DNA of 13,458 bases from Gammaproteobacteria bacterium UBA3532 (GTDB taxonomy: Bacteria; Pseudomonadota; Gammaproteobacteria; Enterobacterales; UBA3532). The translations under genes and the position numbers were made by a program. The notes below the pieces were generated by a model. That model was not told the origin of the DNA. It worked only from the letters and a program-made list of their open reading frames with translations, and searched no databases. Where the stretch lies: contig DFOV01000302.1 in assembly GCA_002376965.1 (NCBI GenBank), positions 1 to 13,458 on the forward strand, given 5' to 3'. This document shows, in pieces, positions 7,484-13,458 of the stretch; position 1 is the stretch's first letter, and each line of letters opens with the position of its first letter.

Positions 7484-8505
7484 GCAGCAGCCTTAGTTGC
7501 TGTCTTCGCTGAATCACCTTTGCTAGCCAGGTAATCATCGGCACGTAAACATAACCAGCTACCACAAGGCTGCAGAATAGCAGCCGTGATCAGGCTTATC
7601 ACGCCCCCAGCTAGCAACATTAGCCACATTGGCTGGCTACCGAACAAGCGCACAAATTCGTGGTTGATGAAATAGAAGTGTAGCAAATAAAACTCAAAGC
7701 TAATTAAAGCAAACCACTGAATTGGCCGCTGAATGATGTCGGGTATTAATGCGCCCATGCGCAGCAATAAAGGAAAGAAAAACACCGGATAGAAGGCATA
7801 CAAAACGTCACGAACCGCATAGGGTATTGAACGAATCGTCGCCATCCAAAGCACAGTTAGCACCACCGCACAACCAACAAGACATATCCACAGAGGCAAA
7901 GCTTTCAGGCGCCCCAGCAATTGGTGCTCTCTAACATACAGCCCCATAGAAAAAGCGATGACAACATTCCATATCGACTGAGCGTTATACATCACCAACT
8001 TAAAGCCTGTACACAGCAGTATGAGCCCCAACAGATGCCATGCCCCATTGCGATGGGTTAGCAGCCCCTTGAGCACCGGAATCGAAAAGTACAGCCCGAC
8101 AATCGTCGTTATAAACCAAAGACCGCTCCCGACAATCGCATGGTTCTTAGCACCCAGCAAATCAAAAAAAGCGGTCAGGCCCATATAGTGAAACAACAAA
8201 TCCTGAGTCAAAGCATGGCGGCCCTGTGCCCAGTGCAGCAAGGTTACCATTGTTAAACACAAGCCTAACGGGATGAATATCCGAATCAGCCGTTTTAACA
8301 GAAAAGCAGATGGCTCCGCTATATGGTAGTTCAGCAAGATAGCACTTAAGAACCCTAGAAGCGACATCGTCAATCCAGGAGAGATAGTGCCCAACACATT
8401 GGCCTGAAACGTACCAGGAGCTTGAGCCATAACAACATGGGCCAGAAAAACAACGATAATGGCACTGGCTCGAATAAAGTCATATTCAAAATAACGATTT
8501 TTCAT
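7480..8505 (-). CDS. Acyltransferase family 3 membrane protein (putative glycan O-acyltransferase)
   Basis: The 341-residue product is mostly hydrophobic with about ten membrane segments and matches acyltransferase family 3 (PF01757). The N-terminus, YFEYDFIRASAIIVVFLAHV, contains the family's Arg (residue 12) and the conserved His (residue 23) in the first helix. SLLGFLSAILL at about 48-58 corresponds to the GFFISGFLI segment. Members such as OafA-type enzymes acetylate O-antigens and exopolysaccharides; some act on other lipids or sugars. In this locus O-acetylation of the repeat unit is the likely job, and the acyl group could also be something else such as succinyl. The protein ends in a short Lys/Ala-rich cytoplasmic tail (about 328-341). 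The ATG at 8505 is preceded by AAGG/AGGG; it starts 4 bases beyond the stop of the upstream GT4. Confidence 0.9.
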   Translation of the reverse strand: MKNRYFEYDFIRASAIIVVFLAHVVMAQAPGTFQANVLGTISPGLTMSLLGFLSAILLNYHIAEPSAFLLKRLIRIFIPLGLCLTMVTLLHWAQGRHALTQDLLFHYMGLTAFFDLLGAKNHAIVGSGLWFITTIVGLYFSIPVLKGLLTHRNGAWHLLGLILLCTGFKLVMYNAQSIWNVVIAFSMGLYVREHQLLGRLKALPLWICLVGCAVVLTVLWMATIRSIPYAVRDVLYAFYPVFFFPLLLRMGALIPDIIQRPIQWFALISFEFYLLHFYFINHEFVRLFGSQPMWLMLLAGGVISLITAAILQPCGSWLCLRADDYLASKGDSAKTATKAAA

Positions 8506-8509
8506 ACCC

Positions 8510-9727
8510 TTAACCTTGACCCGGTGTCAGAGACGGCACTGCCGCTATCTTTTGATACACGTTTAACACCTCATCCGCACACCAATCCCAGGTATACTTG
8601 GCGAACCGTTGCGACGCTAAAGAGCGGTCATAATCCGTTGCCAACACATGGCGTATTCCCTGTTCAATACCGTCGACACTATCAGCAGCAACGCATATCC
8701 CCTGTTCCGGCTCGGACTCAACGATCTCTTTGGCCGCTCCGACATCGGCGACCACCGACGGGCAGCCGCAAGAAAGCGCTTCAGTCAACACATTAGGGCT
8801 TCCCTCCCCTCGACTGGATAAGCAGTAGATATCCGCCGCGTTGTACCACTGTGCCAAATCCTTATTGGCGATCTGGCCCACGAAGTGAACAACCGAACGC
8901 AATTTCAGCTCGTCAACCAGACATTGTAATGTCGCGGAATAGTTGCCTTCGTGCCCAACTGAACCGCCAATGTAGAAATGTAAATTGTTATGCCCTGCGT
9001 CGCGAAGGCGAGCTAGCGCCTTTAGGGTTAAATCAAATCCTTTGCGATAGATCAGCGAGCCAACAGAAAAGATAACCTTATAATCATGCGGGATGCCCAG
9101 CATATCGCGACATTCAGCTTGAGACTGATAAACAAAGCGCTCCGTAGCAACGCCATTTCGGATAGTAAATCCAGGGGTCCCCTCTCGCGTAAAAGCCATT
9201 GCACTTTTCATCAAGTCTCGACTAACGCCAATCACTCCGTCGACCTTGGATAGCGACTGCTGCACGCACCGCTGAGAATAGTTGCCTTCCCCTTCATGCA
9301 GAGCTTCTTTGCCTCGGATGGTACAAAGTAGTGGCGCACCAAGCTGTTTAGCCAATGCAACCCCAGCAGGAAGATCAGGAAAGGTCCAATGTAAATCCAC
9401 CACATCAACAGATGTTACACCAAGCTGTCGCACCACACGTTGCACAGCGCGACGATAGGTAACAGATTCTACTTGTTTCCCCACCTTGGGAATGGATAGA
9501 AATCGCGGATGATACACCTGAATTCCGTCTATGGCCTCTTGCTCAGGGATATCGGCCATCTGTTTATGCAGTGATGAAAAACGGTGGACTGGAGAGGTTG
9601 GAATCGGGTTAATAACCGTTACACTGGCTCGCTTGGCCACCGCTTTTATTCGGTTATGAACAAAAATGCCGTGATTCGGAAAAACGTTATTCGGATAGAG
9701 ATAACTGAGCACTAAAATATTAAGCAT
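8510..9727 (-). CDS. Family 4 glycosyltransferase
   Basis: This 405-residue GT-B protein opens with MLNILVLSYLYPNNVFPNHG and FVHNRIKAVAK, a start typical of GT4 enzymes of polysaccharide clusters. It has DLHWTFPDLPAGVALAKQLG near 111-130 and CTIRGKEAL at 135-143. After VIGVSRDLMK and TIRNGVATERF, the donor half starts at IFSVGSLIYRKGFDLTLKAL (219-238). The E-x7-E motif is E308-GSPNVLT-E316, followed by CGCPSVVADVGAAKEIVE. Its start lies 1 base beyond the stop of the asparagine synthase-like gene and has no good Shine-Dalgarno sequence (only a GCGG), so it is probably translated by coupling to that gene. Its sugar specificity is unknown. It is clearly different from the GT4 at 6305-7483. Confidence 0.93.
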   Translation of the reverse strand: MLNILVLSYLYPNNVFPNHGIFVHNRIKAVAKRASVTVINPIPTSPVHRFSSLHKQMADIPEQEAIDGIQVYHPRFLSIPKVGKQVESVTYRRAVQRVVRQLGVTSVDVVDLHWTFPDLPAGVALAKQLGAPLLCTIRGKEALHEGEGNYSQRCVQQSLSKVDGVIGVSRDLMKSAMAFTREGTPGFTIRNGVATERFVYQSQAECRDMLGIPHDYKVIFSVGSLIYRKGFDLTLKALARLRDAGHNNLHFYIGGSVGHEGNYSATLQCLVDELKLRSVVHFVGQIANKDLAQWYNAADIYCLSSRGEGSPNVLTEALSCGCPSVVADVGAAKEIVESEPEQGICVAADSVDGIEQGIRHVLATDYDRSLASQRFAKYTWDWCADEVLNVYQKIAAVPSLTPGQG

Positions 9728-9728
9728 T

Positions 9729-11624
9729 CTATACCGCTATTTCCGTGTTGTTATGCTTAAGCCATTCTTCTAAAACTATCAGTTGCCACAAAGCGCGATG
9801 GTGATCAGCTCGGTCTGCATAGTGCGCATCCAGCAATGATGCGACCTTTTTATCATCAACCAAGGAGTGAATTTTAGCACCGGAGCTAAGTAGCGTATGA
9901 CGCACATAATCCGACAGCTGATTTTGGAACATCATTTTTAACGGCGTAGGAAAACCCATTTTCTTACGCTGGATAATGGATGACGGCACCACATCTTTAA
10001 CCATCTGTTTCAGAATAAACTTCGGCACGCCATCCCGAACTTTATAATGAGAAGGCATTTTCGCCGCATGTTCCACCAGCCGATAGTCCAAAAACGGTAC
10101 ACGCAACTCCAGCGACGAAGCCATACTCATGCGATCGGCCTTGATTAACAAATCATCAACCAACCAACTTTTGGTATCGAAATATAACATGCGAGATAGC
10201 GGATCTTTTCCCTTGGTGTGAGCGAATAAACCTTGAATAAATTGCTCAACGGGATGGTCAGAAAGCGCTTGCAGCTGGGCCTTCACTTGCGACCGATACA
10301 GTAAATCGCGATAGCTCTGGCCATAGGACGATATACCACGATAACGCTGTTCGATAGGCATAGCTGCCAATGAACAATACTTAACCAGCTTGTCATGAAA
10401 ACCCAACGCCTTACTACCCAGACGACCAAGAAGTGACGACATGCCACCGCCGAGCATTTGACGATAGCGCTCGATGGCTGTCATATAGCGATAAAAGTCG
10501 TAACCACCAAATAACTCGTCGGCGCCCTCACCAGATAGCACCACGGTGACATGATCGCTAGCCAGCTGCGATACATACTGTAAAGATATCGCCGCCGCCT
10601 CGGTCACCGGTTCATCCATCAAATGAATATACTTGGGAATGAAGGCTTCGAAATCTTTGGGATCGACCTTTATTTCATGATGCTCGGTGCCGAAATGCCT
10701 GGACACCAGTCGCGCATGCTCGGACTCATCAAACTCTGGCCCAAAATCATAGGCAACGGAAAATGTTTTTAGCGCCGTTTCAGAACGTTGTGCTAACAGC
10801 CCCACCACTGTACTGGAATCAAGACCACCACTCAGAAATATACCCAGAGGCACATCACTGCGCAGTCTCAAATCGATGGCGCTATTTAATAAATCAAGCG
10901 TAGAAGAGCGATAATATTCGAGGCCATGATCAATAGCATTGTCAAAATAAAGATCCCAATACTGCCGCACCTTCCACTCGCCCTGACGGTAAACGGCACA
11001 ATGACCAGGCATTAGCCGTTTGATACCTGGCTGCAATGTATCTTCGCCAGGCACGTAACCAAACGACATGTATTCATCAACCAGGCGTAAGTCAGCCGTC
11101 CAGCTTCTATTGACTAACGCATGAATAGCTTTGACTTCGGAAGCGAAGAGCAAACGCCCTTCTGGGGTTCGGTAGTAATAAAGCGGCTTGATGCCTAAAC
11201 GGTCACGCACCACAAAGAGCTGCTGCTTACTGACATCCCATAACGCAAAAGCAAACATGCCGTTAAAGTGCGAAATACAGTCTTCGCCATAAACAGCATA
11301 GGCTTTGAGAATCACTTCGGTATCGGTGCCAGTTGTGAACTGAACGCCTTTCTGCTTAAGCCCTTCTCGTACTTCAATATAATTGTAGACCTCGCCATTG
11401 TAGGCAATGACGTTACCAGTATCAGGATCCACCATAGGCTGATGCCCTGCTGGCGTCGGGTCCAGAATACTCAGTCGCTTATGTGCCAACCCGACATGCG
11501 CCCCAGGCGACACCCATAACCCATCATCATTCGGGCCACGATAATGAAAACTATCGATCATCTTTTGCAGCTCGGTCTGGCTTATGTTGTTATGCGGGCA
11601 AACAATCCCGGCAATACCGCACAT
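9729..11624 (-). CDS. Glutamine-hydrolysing asparagine synthase family protein (amidotransferase)
   Basis: The 631-residue protein has an N-terminal class II glutamine amidotransferase domain with the nucleophile Cys2 in MCGIAGI. The glutamine-binding residues expected from AsnB are present: Arg50 in KRLSILD, Asn76-Gly77 in YNGEVYN and Asp101 in TGTDTEV. The C-terminal synthetase domain has the ATP PP-loop SGGLDSS (265-271) and SGEGADELFGGYDFYRYM further on, with KADRMSMASSLELRVPFLDY near the end of the core. Both half-reactions therefore look intact. Classic AsnB makes asparagine, but copies inside polysaccharide loci are often thought to amidate sugar acids, as WbpS is proposed to do in Pseudomonas O-antigen clusters; exosortase-associated copies are also known. 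Amidation of a uronic acid in the repeat unit is the favoured inference, and ordinary asparagine synthesis remains possible. AGGAG 7 bases before the ATG is strong. It follows a 160-base gap with a large palindrome. Confidence 0.93.
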   Translation of the reverse strand: MCGIAGIVCPHNNISQTELQKMIDSFHYRGPNDDGLWVSPGAHVGLAHKRLSILDPTPAGHQPMVDPDTGNVIAYNGEVYNYIEVREGLKQKGVQFTTGTDTEVILKAYAVYGEDCISHFNGMFAFALWDVSKQQLFVVRDRLGIKPLYYYRTPEGRLLFASEVKAIHALVNRSWTADLRLVDEYMSFGYVPGEDTLQPGIKRLMPGHCAVYRQGEWKVRQYWDLYFDNAIDHGLEYYRSSTLDLLNSAIDLRLRSDVPLGIFLSGGLDSSTVVGLLAQRSETALKTFSVAYDFGPEFDESEHARLVSRHFGTEHHEIKVDPKDFEAFIPKYIHLMDEPVTEAAAISLQYVSQLASDHVTVVLSGEGADELFGGYDFYRYMTAIERYRQMLGGGMSSLLGRLGSKALGFHDKLVKYCSLAAMPIEQRYRGISSYGQSYRDLLYRSQVKAQLQALSDHPVEQFIQGLFAHTKGKDPLSRMLYFDTKSWLVDDLLIKADRMSMASSLELRVPFLDYRLVEHAAKMPSHYKVRDGVPKFILKQMVKDVVPSSIIQRKKMGFPTPLKMMFQNQLSDYVRHTLLSSGAKIHSLVDDKKVASLLDAHYADRADHHRALWQLIVLEEWLKHNNTEIAV

Positions 11625-11631
11625 GGCAGCA

Positions 11632-11636
11632 CTCCT
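11632..11636 (-). promoter_or_regulatory. Strong ribosome binding site of the asparagine synthase-like gene
   Basis: AGGAG on the minus strand lies 7 bases before the ATG at 11624. It is the best Shine-Dalgarno sequence in the run and follows the long gap, so this gene can begin translation independently of the polymerase gene upstream. I see no convincing -35/-10 promoter in the gap. Confidence 0.7.
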
Positions 11637-11664
11637 ATTTAGGCAATAAGTCGTTGATGGCCTC

Positions 11665-11772
11665 GGGGGAGTAAGTCAGGTTCTTTGCGACAAAAATCAT
11701 GGATGATTTTTGAGATAAACTTGCGTCAGGAGCGCATGTTTATCGGTCGCAAAGGTTCTGACTTACTCCCCC
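11665..11772. repeat. 108-base multi-branched palindromic element (three-way-junction type)
   Basis: The ends form a long stem. GGGGGAGTAAGTCAG (11665-11679) pairs perfectly with CTGACTTACTCCCCC (11758-11772). Then GTTC faces GGTT (two G-U, one U-U, one C-G in + strand RNA), and TTTGCGAC (11684-11691) pairs perfectly with GTCGCAAA (11746-11753). Inside are two further hairpins: AAAAATCAT (11692-11700) with ATGATTTTT (11703-11711), and GATAAAC-T-TGCG (11714-11725) with CGCA-T-GTTTATC (11733-11744) around a TCAGGAG loop. Nearly every base is paired, giving a three-way junction. No T-run follows, and no clear target-site duplication is seen. It starts 12 bases after the polymerase stop and lies 40 bases before asnB. 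The design resembles dispersed REP/MITE-like intergenic repeats; copy number is unknown from this window. It may weaken or stabilise transcripts across the gap. Confidence 0.8.
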
Positions 11773-11784
11773 TGCATAGGGCCG

Positions 11785-13143
11785 TTAAATTAGACGTTCC
11801 TTCGTTGAATTGGCTGCTGGCAAAGCAGCCTTTTCCCGACGAGCTTTTTCTATCCATTGATAGAGCAAGCTCAACATGGCAATAAACCAGACATCCACCT
11901 CAAGGCGCATGCTGTTAGAAAACTGACTGGTCACAAAAATGGCAAACAATGACAAGGTGCAGCCAATATAGAGCGGGCTTAAATTCGAGTCTGTCGTTAG
12001 CAACCACTTGCGTATTTTAAAGCCTCGGAGAAATACGACAATTAAAATCGAAAAATACAGTGTGGCTCCGATAATGCCATGGTCAACAAAATATGACATG
12101 GTCAAATTATGAGAGGCTCGAACCTTCTTGCCACCCGACTGTGTCATATACTCGATTGGAATGAATATAGGGCTTAGGAAAAGCGTTCCACGATGTCCCT
12201 GGCCAGTCAAAGGGTCCAGCTTAGCCATCTCAACCTGAGCTTTTAAAATAACCAACCTAGACTCAGCACTCTTTTCTTGTATCTTCCCATCGTCGTCAGC
12301 CTGGAGGGCGCTCAAACGCTCCACCACCTGCGGTCCCATCAAACTACTGACTGCCAATACAGCCAAAATAGCAAACCGTCGATAAAGCTTACGCGAGGGT
12401 TTCGGCACCCAAAAAAGCGACACAACGCCCACAGCAGCCATGCCCAACAAAGCCCCTCGACTCTGAGTCAGAAAAATCGCATTCAACGTCAACACAATAA
12501 ACGGGATCAGAAAATACTTCTTATTACCCACGTTAGATAGCAGGATATAGGAAGCCGCAATCAGCATAGGGATCATATGTATCGATAACAAATTACCATC
12601 CGACATACCGGGCGTTGGTGCACTTTCAAAACGCCCGCCACTGTGCTGAGTGAGGCCCAAATAACCAAAGTAAGCACAGCCAATAATGTGCGCCACGATG
12701 ACCATATAAAGATCCTTTTCAGACTTGACCGCGTTTTTAATCATATAAATTAGAATAAAGAACTTGGTCACCATCACAGAAAATTCTTGATGGCGTCCAC
12801 CACTAATAGCCCAACCGTTTTGAATCCACACCCAGATCACAAACGCCAGAAATAGCTTGATTTCAATGGGAGAGAACCAGTTATCTTTCTTGGCCTGAGT
12901 CCGTTCCAGCGGTGTTAAGTTCGCATTTTCTTTTGATTTTGCCATCCAAATCGATAGCATGGTCACAATCGCCGACAACAGTGACCAACGTAAATCAGGT
13001 AAAGAATTTCCCCACCAACTTCCAGGTGCATACATATACAAGCACAGAATATAGGAGAATACGCCGTACAAAGGCCGTCCCATCATGGCTTTGATTAAGC
13101 CATAAAAAAATACAGCCAAATAAGCCAGAGCGGTTAGCGACAC
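11785..13143 (-). CDS. O-antigen polymerase/ligase-like membrane protein (Wzy/WaaL superfamily)
   Basis: The 452-residue product is an inner-membrane protein with about ten hydrophobic segments and a large periplasmic loop late in the chain, as in the O-antigen ligase/polymerase superfamily (PF04932). Family-like features are TQSRGALLGMAAVG at about 226-239, a loop containing ESRLVILKAQVEMAKLDPLTGQGHRGT at about 294-320, and SHNLTMSYFVDHGIIGA at 344-360, where the HN resembles the conserved HN of WaaL-type enzymes. The N-terminus (GLIKAMMGRPLYGVFSYILC) resembles the exosortase-A-associated O-ligase subgroup; that is recall, not proof. It would polymerise the repeat units or transfer the glycan to an acceptor on the periplasmic side. 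The start is GTG at 13143, with GGAG 9 bases upstream. It lies 36 bases downstream of the partial GT4. Confidence 0.87.
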   Translation of the reverse strand: MSLTALAYLAVFFYGLIKAMMGRPLYGVFSYILCLYMYAPGSWWGNSLPDLRWSLLSAIVTMLSIWMAKSKENANLTPLERTQAKKDNWFSPIEIKLFLAFVIWVWIQNGWAISGGRHQEFSVMVTKFFILIYMIKNAVKSEKDLYMVIVAHIIGCAYFGYLGLTQHSGGRFESAPTPGMSDGNLLSIHMIPMLIAASYILLSNVGNKKYFLIPFIVLTLNAIFLTQSRGALLGMAAVGVVSLFWVPKPSRKLYRRFAILAVLAVSSLMGPQVVERLSALQADDDGKIQEKSAESRLVILKAQVEMAKLDPLTGQGHRGTLFLSPIFIPIEYMTQSGGKKVRASHNLTMSYFVDHGIIGATLYFSILIVVFLRGFKIRKWLLTTDSNLSPLYIGCTLSLFAIFVTSQFSNSMRLEVDVWFIAMLSLLYQWIEKARREKAALPAANSTKERLI

Positions 13144-13152
13144 GGTGTACTA

Positions 13153-13156
13153 CTCC
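13153..13156 (-). promoter_or_regulatory. Ribosome binding site fixing the GTG start of the polymerase gene
   Basis: GGAG on the minus strand lies 9 bases before the GTG at 13143. It supports that start and so the complete first membrane segment; the first internal ATG, at residue 20, would remove most of that segment. Confidence 0.6.
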
Positions 13157-13179
13157 AGTGAGGAAACTGGCCCATCATA

Positions 13180-13458
13180 CTAGCGACAGCGTTGGGCCAA
13201 TTCGACAACGCGCTCTGCATTGCGTTGCCAGGTATAGCCATCACGCTCGATAAGCGCTCTCGCTGCGTCTCGATGCTGCTGAAGCTTGTCATAGTTTTTC
13301 AATGCCAGGGTCAATACCCGCTTAAAATCATCGGCATCATTATTTTTGAAAAACAGCGCATTATCTTCGCTTAAAACCTCACGAATATTACTCGAATCCG
13401 GCGCAATAACTAAACTGCCCACAGCCAAATATTCAAACAGCTTCAATGGCGAGGCATA
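13180..13458 (-). CDS. Family 4 glycosyltransferase, C-terminal end (cut by the window end)
   Basis: The frame is open from the window edge to the TAG at 13180-13182 and gives 92 residues of the donor-binding half of a GT4 enzyme. It begins YASPLKLFEYLAVGSLVIAP, then SSNIREVLSEDNALFF, and ends with a typical C-terminal helix region (DGYTWQRNAERVVELAQ). SPLKLFEYLAVG is the common GT4 segment spanning the second Glu of the E-x7-E motif (the E of FEY). A TTG at 13446 is an internal Leu codon, not a start. The gene is the most upstream visible member of the minus-strand run; the promoter must lie beyond the window. Confidence 0.88.
   Translation of the reverse strand, partial: YASPLKLFEYLAVGSLVIAPDSSNIREVLSEDNALFFKNNDADDFKRVLTLALKNYDKLQQHRDAARALIERDGYTWQRNAERVVELAQRCR

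Noticed and set aside
8422..8796. A 124-residue open frame on the plus strand
   Set aside because: It is antisense across the junction of the GT4 and acyltransferase genes and has no recognisable domain.
11665..11772. CRISPR repeat, tRNA or integron attC site as an explanation for the palindrome
   Set aside because: There is no spaced repeat array, no tRNA anticodon/T-arm pattern, and no recognised attC core sites or neighbouring integrase in the window.
11685..11885. A 66-residue open frame on the plus strand over the palindrome
   Set aside because: It runs from the palindromic element into the antisense of the polymerase gene; no ribosome binding site or protein similarity is apparent.

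Overview
This window looks like part of a surface or exopolysaccharide (EPS/O-antigen-type) biosynthesis locus of a Gram-negative bacterium. Moderate GC, short or overlapping gene spacings, and a Wzx/Wzy-type gene set suggest a gammaproteobacterium, perhaps marine, because a carbohydrate sulfotransferase is present. The genus cannot be fixed from the sequence alone.

Layout. (1) 1-380, + strand: the decayed 3' end of a nucleotide-sugar dehydrogenase gene of the WecC (UDP-N-acetyl-D-mannosamine dehydrogenase) type, with in-frame stops and a frameshift. (2) 381-503: a short intergenic stretch with a 51-base imperfect inverted repeat. (3) 504-2841, + strand: a PAPS-dependent sulfotransferase and a secreted two-part protein of unknown function. 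(4) 2842-2928: a convergent intergenic hairpin with a GAAA loop. (5) 2929-13458, - strand: a long run of nine genes read right to left: a GT4 glycosyltransferase (cut by the window end), a Wzy/ligase-like polymerase, [a 160-base gap holding a 108-base multi-branched palindrome], a glutamine-dependent asparagine synthase-like amidotransferase, a second GT4, an acyltransferase-3 membrane protein, a third GT4, a Wzx-type flippase, a polysaccharide pyruvyl transferase, and a GT2 glycosyltransferase. From asnB to the GT2 the genes overlap or are 1-6 bases apart, except for a gap of about 60 bases before the flippase, so they probably form one transcription unit.

How the genes could work together (inference): the four glycosyltransferases assemble a lipid-linked repeat unit on the cytoplasmic face. 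The pyruvyl transferase, the acyltransferase, the amidotransferase and possibly the sulfotransferase decorate it. Wzx flips it and the Wzy-like protein polymerises or ligates it. The window lacks the initiating sugar-phosphate transferase, the export proteins (Wza/Wzc type) and any intact nucleotide-sugar synthesis gene; these must lie outside. Sulfate, pyruvate ketal and acyl groups together would give a strongly anionic, heavily modified polymer. I see no CRISPR array, tRNA, rRNA, intact insertion sequence or defence system.
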